From positions 1,039,501 through 1,103,500 of the forward strand of contig JAJGOT010000038.1 in NCBI GenBank assembly GCA_022457155.1: DNA of 64,000 nt, read 5' to 3'. Every line of letters begins with the position of its first letter. Position 1 is the first letter of the stretch. The stretch comes from Cladopsammia gracilis. Lineage: Eukaryota; Cnidaria; Anthozoa; Scleractinia; Dendrophylliidae. This document shows, in pieces, positions 30,690 to 41,279 of the stretch. Made by a program: the position numbers and the translations under genes. Below the pieces are notes generated by a model. It made no database searches and was not told the origin of the DNA. It saw only the letters and a list, made by a program, of their open reading frames with translations.

Positions 30690-31200
30690 CGCCATTTCAA
30701 ATTAGGGTTATTAGGACATACGCACTGGCAATCCTTAGGGTTATTATGCTAACTACTTAGGGTTATTATGACATGCACAGTGGCAATCCTTAGGGTTATT
30801 ATGTTAACTACCATATTTTCTCAATTAAACTCCTCCGGCATTTATTTCAAACTTGGCCTAGTGGACCCGGTGTTTCTTTGTATCAGCATTTTTTTCTCGC
30901 TGGCCATTTTTTAAGAAAGGGTTATTATTCGTTTTTCTTGGCAGCTGTGTACCTTGCCCTTCAATCTTAAGTACCACAAATGAACGTTTGAGCGGCTTAC
31001 TTACAACTTCCTCTATTATACCTGGTGTTTAATCGAGAACATACGGTACTTAGGGTTATTATGACATGCACTGTGGCAATCCTGAGGGTTATTATGCTAA
31101 TAACTTAGTTATTATGACATGCGCAGTGGCAATCCTTAGGGTTATAATGCTAATTAGCTTAGAGTTATCCTTCATCTTGATTTTAGGGTTATTATGCTAA
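30690..31200. repeat. Minisatellite with TTAGGGTTATTATG core
   Basis: The core TTAGGGTTATTATG alternates with GACATGCACAGTGGCAATCC and GCTAACTA, giving a composite period of about 55 bp. It is interrupted by the MITE at 30811-31046. The TTAGGG words are part of a longer unit, so this is not a telomeric array. Confidence 0.6.
30811..31046. mobile_element. MITE with CCATATTTTCTC / CCGTATGTTCTCG ends, TA duplication
   Basis: The 236-bp element lies inside the TTAGGG minisatellite, flanked by TA at 30809-30810 and 31047-31048. The ends are imperfect inverse copies (CCATATTTTCTCAATTAAAC; GTTTAATCGAGAACATACGG). Its interior (CATTTTTTAAGAAAGGGTTA and neighbours) is nearly identical to both halves of the element at 35559-43664, which makes it the intact reference for that split copy. 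Confidence 0.75.
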
Positions 31201-31262
31201 TTTAGGAGGCGGGGCTTGATGACTTGTGAGAATAGGTTGCCATGGTGGGGTTGGATGAGTAC

Positions 31263-31636
31263 CTGTCAACATGGGTCTGCAGGAGCGGATATTACTACTT
31301 AGAACATCTTCAAAATCAGTTATGGACCACTCCAGTTGTTCCACAAGCATAATAGCCTTCAAGATTGTACAGGTTATATCCTGCTTCAACTGGTCTTCTG
31401 CTGAGCGCTCATTTGGTTGTCCATTCCTTTCTTCACTCCTGTCATCCACATCCACTGAACCAAGATCTCTACTGTCAGGATTACAAGCACTACGTTCTCC
31501 ACAACCAGGAGATTCTATTCCATTAATCTCTGTACACACAGGATCATTGCTAGATTTTTCTACCTCACTCCCTTCATACAAAATGTTTTCACTTTCAAAT
31601 TCACTCTCTGATAGCTCTGGAGTTCCAGGCTGAGAA
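31263..31636 (-). CDS. Probable internal exon, acidic protein of unknown function
   Basis: On the minus strand an acceptor (GACCTTTTTCAG) precedes the exon at 31636, and a donor (GACAG|GTACTC) closes it at 31263. The frame is open throughout (PGTPELSESEFESENILYEG to LTG). It is rich in Glu, Ser and Asp, with a helical hydrophobic segment ITCTILKAIMLVEQLEWSI. The opposite strand also has a 120-codon frame (31271-31633), which I treat as a shadow. It could belong to a host gene or to an element; no neighbouring exon was found. Confidence 0.45.
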
Positions 31637-32040
31637 CTGAAAAAGGTCATTAACATATCACTAAATGTGCATGTACTCTTCAATAAACATACAAAATTTG
31701 AGGTTTAAAATTCAATCAATGGGTGCATTTTACTCTGTTGTTAGCTGAGGTAAGATACTCTTAGTTCGGCAGGTTCAAAGGGCTATGTTTGAGAGTAGCG
31801 ATTGGTGGGTTTCACATCTATTTTGTATGATTATTAGAGGCCGTTAAACATACATGTACAAATACAAATATCAATGTTAGATGAGTTTTCAACTTCAGAG
31901 TTTCCCAATAACACAGGGATCGCTCAAGCCTGTTTAAATAAATATCCATAAGTATTTTAGGAGGACTGGGATTGAGTGATGGCGCTGTAAGGAGCACACT
32001 ATAAACTGCCCACCATCTCAACTTCTATTTGAACAACACA

Positions 32041-32915
32041 TGGCCGAAAAGTTTATCCAATTACCAGGAAGCTCTGGAGAAGGGATTCCACCTCTCCAGA
32101 ACTAAAAAAGCTTATAGAGGCAGAAACAAGTTCTCATAACAAAGACGACAACGTGGAAGAGACGAACGACATGGTCATGGAAGCTTTAGATAAGATTGGA
32201 GCTATCTTGGAGCAACTAAACTCCATCCTTGCCAGGCTCAATAAACTATATTATTGAGAACTCTGTAAGAAACATTGAATTCAATCTTGTGAACCTTCAA
32301 GCAAGAACGAAAAAATTGGAACAATTCGAAATAACAGCCGAGACGAACATAAAAAATCTAAAAGAAACATGCACTTCAAATGGCGATAAATGCAAAAGCC
32401 TACAGAACCTGCTTGATAATCTGAAAGAACGAACAACTTCGCTGCTGGAAGATGAAAGAAACCTACACGAACAAATGAACGAGCTGACTTCAAAAAGTCT
32501 ATCTCAAATCGTATTTAAGACAAGAGAACATCAAATTCTTCTCCACCCCAGAAGAACAAGATGAAGAATCGGAAGAAATCTTACAAGATTTCATGGAGCA
32601 AGAGCTAGGCCATCATGACACCAGATCTGTTAAAATTCAACACGTTCATTGTCTCAATTGAGGACACGCTGTCTCTGGTCCATGGCACATAATCGCCAGA
32701 TTCCTCCGCTATATAAGGGGGCTGGCTATCAAATGTTCCGTGACTTCCCTCAAGAAATTATCAAACGCAGAAAAGCACAGATGCCTGCATTTAAGAAAGC
32801 ATGGGGAAAGGCAAGAAAGCCTCATTCAGTAGAAGTCAGCCAGATAAACTTTACATCAACGGCAAGCTCTGGCCTCCTGGAAAACCTTTTGAAACAGAAG
32901 ATCAACCAATCACTT
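32041..32915 (+). pseudogene. L1-like LINE ORF1 protein, second copy, degenerate
   Basis: Frame segments in order: LKKLIEAETSSHNKDDN and MVMEALDKIGAILEQLNSIL (coiled coil start), NLVNLQARTKKLEQFEITAE, then RQENIKFFSTPEEQDEES (RRM-like), HDTRSVKIQHVHCL and finally GAGYQMFRDFPQEIIKRRKA (C-terminal domain). The coiled coil-RRM-CTD order matches L1 ORF1p. Stops and frameshifts near 32.25, 32.50 and 32.66 kb disable it. It differs clearly from the copy at 24665, so it represents another LINE lineage. Confidence 0.7.
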
Positions 32916-33375
32916 GAGCCAGAAATCAATTCAAGATTTTTATACTTTTCCTTTGTGTACTAATTTAATCATGTCCTTGTTTTATATGTTTTTTCTATGT
33001 AACGCGTTTTATTACTCTTTTCTGCTCAGCATTCTTGACTCCTTACATAAACAATACAATTTCCATGAATTAGAATTTTGTAAAGTTATTTGTATCTATA
33101 CTGCATGCAATCTTCTCTCTAAATATATAATACAGCAGTTGAAACTGTATGCAAATTATAAGATCATAGCTATAGTTCTCTTTTCTTAACAATAGAGCAG
33201 TGCATCGTTTAATGCATTTAATAATATATATAGATAGGCTTAGCCTAACAGTGTCGCTCTGTGAACAAGCTTAACTAAGGTGAAAGGTCGGAAGCACTAG
33301 AATTAAGATTGACGAATTTCAGCAATTGTCTAAAAAGTGTAAGCTTATCACGCGACCGTCTGCACAGTACATTCA

Positions 33376-33923
33376 GACATACATACATATATACTTTATT
33401 ACCTTTCCCCAAAGGGGCTTTTCAAAGATAATTAAAACTAACTAACAAGAATAATCGCAAAATTACTAATTACATTATGATCATAAATATAAATCGTATT
33501 TACAAAGATAAATTGAATTAATTAAGATTCTAAAAATTCCTTAAGAAGCTTGCACTTTAAAACTTTCTTAAAAACCAAGACAGATTTACTAAATTTTAAA
33601 ATAGGGTCCAAAAAGTTCCAAATGTTAACAGTGCGATAATAAAATGTCCTCTGGCCAGAAGCAGTTCTAAATAAAGGAATGTTTAATTGTTGAGAATTTC
33701 TAGTTGAATGGTTACTAATATTTTCACGCTTAATAAATTAAGAGATCAAGTAGTCGGGGGCACAGCCTGTCATACACTTAAAGGCCAGGGTGGCACTCCG
33801 ATAATAAAGCTGGCTAGATACTGGCAACCAATTTAACTTTTTTAGTGCAGGGGTGACATGGTCATATTTTCGCGTGCCGCTTACAATTCTACAGGCAAAG
33901 TTTTGTACAGATTGCAATTTACC
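33376..33923 (-). mobile_element. 5'-truncated LINE insertion with short duplication
   Basis: In the uninterrupted copy near 49.63 kb the sequence reads ACATTTAGACCGTACAAAAG. Here CAGAC occurs on both sides of the insert, at its junction with ATACATACATATATAC and again before CGTACAAAAG. The A/T-rich simple repeat is on the left, which is the 3' tail of a minus-strand LINE. Confidence 0.6.
33522..33920 (-). pseudogene. LINE reverse transcriptase C-terminus (CR1-like), one stop
   Basis: The minus strand, without a usable Met, reads LQSVQNFACRIVSGTRKYDH, LKKLNWLPVSSQLYYRSATL, AFKCMTGCAPDYLIS, a stop at 33738-33740, then GQRTFYYRTVNIWNFL and a Lys-rich end to TAA at 33522. 'QNFACRIV..LxWLPV' followed by 'G.R.F....xxxWN.L' is the conserved C-terminus of CR1/L2-type LINE polyproteins. 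Together with its 3' tail (ATAC/ATAT repeats, 33375-33400) it forms a 5'-truncated insertion. Confidence 0.7.
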
Positions 33924-34139
33924 AGACCGTACAAAAGTTCACAAAAACAACTATATCTCCGTCTAGAATAACTAGTACGACTATTTCCCGAATAAAATAC
34001 ACTTGTTGCTTGTCAGAAATTGCCCGAGAAACTAATTTGAAAATCAAAATTGCAAAAATACACAAACATGTTTGCATAAGGCGATGCGAGTGAAGATAGA
34101 ATGGTACTATAAAATCAAAGTCTTGCTTTGTTTACATAT

Positions 34140-35470
34140 CAAAGGGCTCTTAAAGCCATCTCGTTAATGCGTTGAAACATGAGGTTAAAAAAAGAAGAAT
34201 CTAAAATAAATATAAAATAAATATGGTAAAGATGGCGTTGTAGAATCAGACATTATGTAGAAAATGCGAGGCGCAGTAGTCAACTGGATATGGTTCTTGG
34301 CAGGATAGAGAAGATTGAGAGAACTTGGGTTGAAAATTCGTGTTGGTGCAAGTCAAAAAAAGTTATGAGTAACAAAGAATCACGAGTGTGAATGTAAATA
34401 ATTTTGATGTTAGTGAAGTGAAAGTGAAAGACTTTTCCCGCCTTGCTAGCTAATTGACGATGAAAATGTGTTGTTGGTTCAATTTACACAGTGCATTTTC
34501 AGTTATTCATTGTCTATTTTCGGTTGGGATATTTGACAATGGAAAAGACTTTCTAAATCAAATACAATAGATTGCCGCAATTTCAAAACAATTAAAAGCC
34601 CACATCGATAATACGTCACATGCAATGACTTTATATCTGATCAGATGAGACATTAATATTAATTATCAAAATATCAATTGACACAACAAATGGTGACTGA
34701 ATCTTTAATATTCTTTAAAGTAAGGCCCGATTCAAACATTGAACTTCACATTTGCCGAATCTAATGAAAGGAGGCCGTAACAACATGTCATTTCTCTAGA
34801 GCTGCCTTTCCCCATGCCAGGACAATTTGAGCTATGTTTAGCAAACATCGCGCCATCAGCCATTTCTTTTTCAACTCTCCAGCAGTATTCGAAAAAAGAA
34901 CGAAAGTCAAAATTTATGGTATTTTGCTGTTCCTACTCTTCCATAATGAAACGGAAAGTTTTGTAGTTAGCTAAAGTATCAAGTCTGCTGTTTTATATAT
35001 TTTGACATGAAAAATGGCGGGAAAATGGTGATCACGTGGTCATTTTTCGGTCACGTCTGCTATGGACGCACTTATATAGAAAATATTGGGTCTGGAGCGG
35101 ATAAACAGGGCACCACTCCTGGCGGTCACTTTTTTAGTTTCCCTTAGATCGAAATGAGGTTCATGACAGGCCTGCACCGACTCCGCTATGTGGTTTTGCG
35201 GTTGCGATGCATTTATATTAGCTTCCAAAGTTTGGCTGTTATGAGTCGTGTCGTTAAGTGATTTACGTCTTGTATGATGTGTTAGACGGCGTTTTGTAAA
35301 TAGTTTTCAGGAATGGTTGGTTTTGAACGAAACTCCATTTTTCATCAGTATTTGTTTAAGGTTTTTCAGTCGTGGGTGAAATGTTGTGACAAAAGGCGTT
35401 ATTATCTCGCGAGTTTTTTTCATTTTGTTTTCATGCCAATTGCGTTCCGGCAAAAGTGAAATTTGGAATA
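34140..35470. other. Non-coding interval
   Basis: There are only short frames. The 62-codon minus frame at 35040-35228 has no recognisable feature. Confidence 0.35.
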
Positions 35471-36236
35471 CCAGTGCATTTAGGAGGGTGCTGATGGGGT
35501 TAACAGTTAACTGACAATTGCCCAAAAATATAGTAGTTAACTGATAAATGAAAAGTTATCGTATTTTCTCTATTAAATGCCCCCGGCGTTTATTTCAAAC
35601 TTGGCCTTGTGGACCCGGCGTTTCTTTGTATCAGCAGTTTTTTCTCGCCCGCCATTTTTTAAGAAAGGGTTATTATTCGTTTTTCTTGGCAGCCTTGTAC
35701 CTTGCCCTTAAGAGGGATTTTCCTTAAGGGTCACCTATCACATGCAAAATAATTTTTTTTCAAAATCCTCAAAATTGGCACGATTAAAGGTCCTTGGGCA
35801 CTGAATCTATCGCTATATGTTTGAGTCCGATCAGAATTTTATTTTAGGCAAACGGCGCCAAAATGTAAAATTTGATGTCATTTCCGGTTTTTAAAGGTCA
35901 CTTGTGTGGTCTCCAAACACTGCTCAAAATCGCTTTAGCGTGGTGATATTTTTGCAAATAAATTTGCCAGCCTAAATCTAGACATAATAACGACTTTTCA
36001 ACGGTAAAGATTTTAAGAGAAAATTTAAAGCATAATATTTTACGGAATTTTCAATAATTAGTACGGTTTTAGCACGATTTGCGTATGTCATGTTAAAACG
36101 CCTATATCGCCACTGGTACATGGCCTAGCTAAAAACTAGTCCACATGCAGCAAAAGCTATACCTATAGATTAGTTTTATGAAATAAAATTTTGGGGCAAT
36201 TCATAAACAAATGGTGGAGAGCGATGAATGTGACCT

Positions 36237-36348
36237 TACGTTCTAATTCGCTGCGCTCAAACGAACGTAAATCATTTTACCCTTCAATTCCCGTAATATC
36301 AATCACCAGACACAAAGTATGGTAGGATACGCAAGCGAATCCAGCACA
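36237..36348. repeat. Split direct repeat A1 (112 bp)
   Basis: Starts TTACGTTCTAATTCGCTGCG and ends CGAATCCAGCACA. It appears identical to A2 at 41597-41708. It contains ACGTTC...GAACGT, a small hairpin at its start. Confidence 0.85.
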
Positions 36349-37029
36349 GTTTTATTACATCATATACATGAAGTTACAGAAGGGAATGCATCTAAATAGG
36401 CTAATTACTATATCTTACAATTCTTCGTATACCTTAACTAATCCAACGGAAAAAGTAAATATATGTGTCCCGCAATATTACAATGCCGAATACTTAGTTA
36501 CTTGTAACCTACTCTTAAGGCTTCCTTCGACATCCATGTCCCCAGCGGAATCGTACTTCCATCTCGGCCATGTATTATGAGTAGCCTTTCTGGGATCGAA
36601 TTGCTACATCTCAACTCCACACATCATACGCTCCAATAGATTGATTTTGCTGCATTTCGGCCGGACGCCAACGGCATTTACGAACATATTTACAATAATA
36701 TGAGTACAACAATACAATTTAACCGTACGTGTAGTCAAAATCCATAAAATGAATATAATACAATGCTAATGACGAACCAGAGCTGAGCAACCACTCACAT
36801 ACAAAGAAACTGCGGTTAAACAGAGGCCAGAAAAAACCTGTCACCCAAAAAACCCCTTTTTGGGGAAAATATGCGGCAGGAAATCTGGGTAGGATCCATG
36901 GCTCAAACTCTGTAGCCCATCCTACGAGGCCCTATATAAGTATTACACAATAAGTACAAAATGCGCCTAAGTTCTTACACAGTAAGAAAAATAAATAAAT
37001 AAATACTGAAGCTGAATGTTGCAGGCCTA

Positions 37030-37779
37030 GAATGACTAACCACGTACGATACTTCGCTTATAACGAAGTTATGCTACCCACAATGCACTACAACAATAAT
37101 GCCCGGCCCCTGCTGTTCCCGTGCCGTAGAAATATCAAATTCTGTCTAACTCGTTGACTACGTTGCTCAAACGCCAGAAATTACATAATACACACCGCGG
37201 ATGTAACACCACCAGATCCTTGGCTATGAAGGCCATAATCGTTGCGGGTTATAACCTAGGTGACTTAAGGCATCTCTGAGAACTTCCCTACATCTAGTGT
37301 AACAAAACGTACCACTTCTAGGGTATAACTAGAGTTACTACGGTGAAACACGAGAGGTCTAAATAACGGGAGAGTACTACTATCGCCAATACCGGCTACA
37401 TTCAAATACCTTCTTAAACACTCACAGGGCAGCATTTAGAACCAGATGCACTAACAAAGACGTAGTTTCCTTCCCCTATATATATCCGTCTTATTTTACA
37501 CAAGCTCATAAATGTTTTAATAACACGCACATAAGATGTGGCTGTACTATCTGCTCTGGACTTCAACATCGCCTCCAACACCTGATTAACACTCAGTGAA
37601 GCAAAATTGCAAAAACACTTCCATCCTTTGCTTGAAGAAAACGTCTGAAAAAGCAAGAGCATAACATACGAACGAAAACGAACAAACGAACTAGAAACAA
37701 CACCCGAACACCCCGACCCGTAATCATGAGCGCACAAAACTGCCAACAAGTTAAGTGCCGCCTCCTCCGAACAAGTCAC
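37030..37779 (-). pseudogene. DIRS-type tyrosine recombinase
   Basis: The N-terminal core-binding part reads SVNQVLEAMLKSRADSTATS and YVRVIKTFMSLCKI. The catalytic part, in shifted frames, gives RYLNVAGIGDSSTLPLFRPL, SYTRCREVLRDALSHLGYNP, and a degenerate box where the expected H-x-x-R ('HSLRSGG') reads HSQGSGG; then FLRHG in place of the 'RHGRW' segment. Loss of the catalytic Arg and several stops show it cannot integrate. Such recombinases insert a circular DNA intermediate and generate no target duplication, consistent with the clean junctions of this element. Confidence 0.65.
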
Positions 37780-38280
37780 TGCTACATAAATCGATAAGGC
37801 ATTGTTTCAAGCCAGTGCCACATAAAGCAATGAATCCCTATTCGGCCAGTGCCACACAAATCAATGGATCCCCATTCGGCCAGTGCCACACAAATCAATG
37901 GATCATAGTCTAGATCCCTGCCGCATATATTGAGAAATCATTATCTAGGCCCGTGCCCGTGCAATATATAAATTTCACTAATAAATTACCCAGTAAACTC
38001 CAATCCATATTCGGCCAGTGTCACACAAATCAATAGATCGTAGTCTGGGCCCGTGCCGCATATATTGAGAAATCATTATCTAGGCCCGTGCCCCGTGCCA
38101 TATATAAATTTCGCTCATAATAAATTACGCGGTAAACTCCAATCCATATTCGGCCAGTGCCGCACAAATCAATAGATCGTAGTCTGGGCCCCGTGCCGCA
38201 TGTATTGAGAAATCATTACCTAGGCCCGTGCCCGTACAACATATAAATTCTACTAATAAATTACGCAGTAAATTCCATTC
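37780..38280. repeat. Minisatellite of about 134 bp, three units
   Basis: The unit is ATTCGGCCAGTGCC, CACAAATCAAT, GATCGTAGTCTGGG, CCCGTGCCGCATATATTGAG, AAATCATTATCTAGG, ..CCGTGCC, ATATATAAATTTC, TAATAAATTAC. It lies between the RNase H and recombinase regions of the retrotransposon and carries no frame. Confidence 0.65.
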
Positions 38281-38289
38281 TTAGGGCGA

Positions 38290-39110
38290 CAATATCTCCT
38301 GTGAATTGATCTGACCCTAAAAGCGAATGAGAGTTTCTCCCGCGCGTTAAAACCTCCTTCCCGATATGAATACCGTGGGCCACGAGATAACTATTATATT
38401 TATATGCATAATTAATGAGCAGTAATGAGCCGAAGACCAACGAGTACAACAAGTGTGCCAACAGCATACTGACATTCCATATAATGTAATACCCGCAGAA
38501 TAATACCAACAGGGGGAAACACCCGACAATTCTCACCGCGGAGATGCTAAACGAAAAGATCGACATCCGCAGTGTATGGGTTTCATCACCGTGAATAGAA
38601 CTTAGAGAGTTTGTGATTGTAATAGTTGGTAAGACAATTGACACTATAGGGCCCCCACCGATGCTCAAGAGGTAGAAAAAACGCATGTAATTTGCCAATC
38701 ATCTATATCAATTAGCCGACTAATATAACCCAACTTGCTGATTAACAGTAGGAGGGAACCATAGGACCTCCAAATAGATATACAATCGAATGCAAATGTT
38801 AAAAATACTCCGGGCCATCTTGCGAAACTCCAATTTCGTGCTATCCCCTTCAACGATTTTAGCAGCCGCTTGGCTATCAGTAAACCACTAAAATGCGATC
38901 CTTGGAGCACTCAAGGCAAAAGATTGCAATGAAAATTCAATAACGGACAACTCCCTCCACGTGGCACTTGAAAACGCTCGTCCTGCGTCCACGTTTTGTG
39001 ACACACAAATTCATTGTTTGGATCAACAAATGCACCACCCTCAGTAGCACTGGCATCTGAATATACAAAATAAATATTATCTTTACTTGTAAAATTCATT
39101 AATAATTCAT
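38290..39110 (-). pseudogene. DIRS-type RNase H and connector domain
   Basis: Minus-strand frames give FVYSDASATEGGAFV (first catalytic Asp), FVCHKTWTQDER, ATWRELSVIEFSLQSFA (catalytic Glu), WFTDSQAAAKIVE (second Asp), YISRLIDIDDWQI and then HRWGPYSVNCLTNYYNHKLS plus NCRVFPPVGIILR. That last block (W-G-P-x-[ST]-V-[DN]-x-[FL]...[KR]FxSR...PPV) is the conserved segment after RNase H in DIRS-order elements. Stops and frameshifts are frequent. Confidence 0.75.
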
Positions 39111-39246
39111 GAGGGTGATGACCAATCCAACAACAGTATTCAAGTCACATGTATACCTTTGTAAATCCCAATACATATATGAACTGTCTGAAAGCACGGG
39201 GAGGGTTTGAATAGGTAGCAGGGAAATGTTGGGGTTGATGAATGAA

Positions 39247-39322
39247 TACAGAATATTAATTAGCTTCATTAGTATTCTGTATCTAGATACAGAATACTAA
39301 TGAAGCTAATTAGTATTCTGTA
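39247..39322. repeat. 76-bp palindrome (one mismatch)
   Basis: Centred on ATCT|AGAT at 39284/39285. The arms read TACAGAATA[T/C]TAATTAGC outward from each end. A further partial copy follows at 39327-39342. Confidence 0.7.
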
Positions 39323-39413
39323 ACTGATACAGAATACTAATTATGTATATGTAACTCAGCCACCAGCTTCTTTGGAAAGCAACAAGAACCCCCTTCCATT
39401 TATTTACTTTTCA

Positions 39414-39773
39414 CTAAATTACTAAATAACGATTTATGCCACAGGCCAGTAAATAGAGCGTTTTCGGGGGATATCGACCGCCGCATTGATTTGTTACTTC
39501 GCCAATAAATTTAATAAGCCAGAAATTTACTGTTTCCGTTGTCATAACCTCCAGCTTGCAGCTTAATTCTTGAACGTTTTCCACCCTGCAGTTTCTCGCC
39601 TCCAAGGCTACAGTTTCATTTTCGGGTTTTTTGTTAGCCCTTGCCTGCTGCCACTGTTCAAATATTTTAACGGCCCACTTCGTGCTGTTTTTAGTGTTTT
39701 GGGGAGTCACATCCTTGAGCAGAGACCTTTCTTCCGATAAACTTTTCGGAGGACGAAAGCGCGTTGACGCCAA
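39414..39773 (-). CDS. Crypton/ZMYM-like N-terminal domain ORF
   Basis: The 119-residue ORF reads MASTRFRPPKSLSEERSLLK, NSTKWAVKIFEQWQQARANK, then MTTETVNFWLIKFIGEVTNQ and RYPPKTLYLLACGINRYL. The pattern 'KSTKWAxxxFxxW...M..xxLNxWLxxFVxEVR...Y.P.TLYxLxCGIxRYL' is the conserved start of DUF3504 (Crypton-derived tyrosine recombinase-like) proteins such as ZMYM and QRICH1. It is intact as far as it goes and ends at a natural TAA or at an unrecognised donor; the catalytic half is not in the interval. Confidence 0.65.
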   Translation of the reverse strand: MASTRFRPPKSLSEERSLLKDVTPQNTKNSTKWAVKIFEQWQQARANKKPENETVALEARNCRVENVQELSCKLEVMTTETVNFWLIKFIGEVTNQCGGRYPPKTLYLLACGINRYLVI

Positions 39774-39896
39774 AATGAAATAAATGTTATGCTAATCCCT
39801 TTGCGTTCATCGGATTAACTTCATTCCTATAACAGCCAATCAAATTGAATGTAAACAACATTCTTCACACTTTGTATGACATTCATTTCACAAGTC

Positions 39897-39996
39897 AGAT
39901 ACAATATTCGCGTCCGATCTGTATGGGATTTACAATGGCTCGCCTTCGGCTCGCCATTGTAAATACCCATACAGATCTCCCGCTCATATTGTATCT
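39897..39996. repeat. Long stem-loop with GC-rich loop
   Basis: Arms 39897-39939 and 39953-39996 (AGATACAATAT outermost, TTTACAATGGC innermost) pair with a few mismatches around TCGCCTTCGGCTC. The layout of an AT-rich arm and a palindromic GC-rich loop is also seen at 62403-62507. Confidence 0.65.
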
Positions 39997-40966
39997 ATCA
40001 CTTACAAAGCAATATCTGCTATTGATATTAACCAGCTTCTCCTTCAAAAATATAATTCCTCTTTGCAGTAAGCATCAAGGCAGAAATTTGGAATCCCACT
40101 TATCTCGACACAAAATAGACATGATGCAATGACTGGTCATTATCCTACCAAAGTTGCCCACTGCTGATGCAGTAGAAATAATTTGATCGATGAAGGAAGC
40201 TTAGTCTCTAGCGGAAAACTTTAAATCAGTGAGAATTACACGTTCTATTATTGAGAATTACTAATTATTAATTAATCAGTGAGAATTACACGGTCGTTAT
40301 TGACTATGGTATCAATAATCTTTGTAATTCTTCTACCTACAATTTTAAAGTACCCAATACGGAATTCAAGGTTATGCCTAACCAGTCCAATATTTAAATG
40401 GGGTCCCATACCGGTTTCTCGTCATAAATTACAAAACCCGCATTACATAAATCCTGCTTTACAGCCAGGGCCTTAACGCGGCAACCTTCAGTATACTGGA
40501 CTGTCGCCGACCGTTGTCCAAGAAAATGGCTATGTAGATCCCCTGTATACTCCAGTGTTTCTCTAAAGGTTTAAAACCTTTGTAAATATACGAGGAGCTG
40601 TTGAACGCCCAAACGGAAGAACAGTAAAATATAATATATATTATTATAGGACTCAGGATCTCGCCAGGAAAATCCCAGATAGGGTTGGTGTTCTTGTGAG
40701 ATATCGATATGGCGATAGCCATGTTTTAAATCGAAAGAGAACATGCACGAACCTTGGTAAAATAAGCGATAGCGACTTCCCAATCTTCATATTTGACCCT
40801 GTGTTTACTTAACGTCCTATTAACGTGGCATAAATTCAGAATTAGCCTCTTCGCCCCATGGCTATATAGATACTGACAAGGGATAAACAACTAAAGGTTG
40901 CTGATCAACCTGCGAATTTGACCAGAATTAGCTAGCTCAATGACGGCTTGATTCACAAATTCAGCA
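39990..40966 (-). pseudogene. DIRS-type reverse transcriptase
   Basis: Minus-strand frames give RLILNLCHVNRTLSKHRVKY, EDWEVAIAYF, CMFSFDLKHGYRHIDISQ, PYLGFSWRDPE, then SIQGIYIAIFLDNG at the catalytic box (the usual second Asp of L-D-D is Asn here), WLGITLNSVLGTLKI and GNFGRIMTSHCIMS. This is the DIRS/PAT RT palm and thumb. It has multiple stops and frameshifts, and a 19-bp direct repeat (AATCAGTGAGAATTACACG) at about 40225 and 40273. It ends where the Crypton-like insert begins. Confidence 0.75.
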
Positions 40967-41279
40967 TGCAGTAGCGCGGAACTATGTTTTTTAGTTTTTC
41001 AGACAATGGGAATCTAGTAAACGGTAATTTATAGCCTTTGCCAATGGCTGTCAAAATAAAAATCGGAGCACCAATAGATCTCCAAAACCCTAGATTTTTC
41101 TTTAGACTACCCTTAACACCTCAAACCTGTCCGCTTCCGAATTCATATTTCTTCATCACATCCTCTACCTGTGCCAAGTCCTCTTCGCCGCTTTGATTGA
41201 AACTGAAGTGATTCGCTTTTCAACCGGCTTGTTATATTAGCGTCCAGGGTATGTATTGCAGCTAAGGGACCGGTAACCT

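Larger units (their letters stand above)
33290..34140. repeat. Dispersed repeat, copy related to 49.0-49.85 kb, interrupted by a LINE
   Basis: GCACTAGAATTAAGATTGACGA, GACCGTCTGCACAGTACATT, GTCTAGAATAACTAGTACGA (each at most partial here) and TAAAATACACTTGTTGCTTG appear in the same order as in the two tandem copies at 49028-49850. Here the block is interrupted between about 33375 and 33923 by a LINE end. Confidence 0.65.
39105..39990 (-). mobile_element. Crypton-like insertion between RT and RNase H (level 5)
   Basis: The RT frame (LVNINSRYCFVSD) stops at about 39990 and the RNase H frame (NIYFVYSDASATEGG) resumes at about 39099. The sequence between holds a Crypton-like ORF and two strong palindromes near its ends (39247-39322 and 39897-39996). 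Boundaries are approximate; no clean duplication was found. Confidence 0.5.

Noticed and set aside
30690..31200. Telomeric or interstitial telomere array
   Set aside because: TTAGGG occurs once per roughly 25-30 bp inside a longer unit, never as consecutive hexamers.
31271..31633. Plus-strand 120-codon ORF
   Set aside because: The minus-strand frame has matching acceptor and donor sites and a more protein-like composition; the plus frame is a Ser/Leu-rich shadow.
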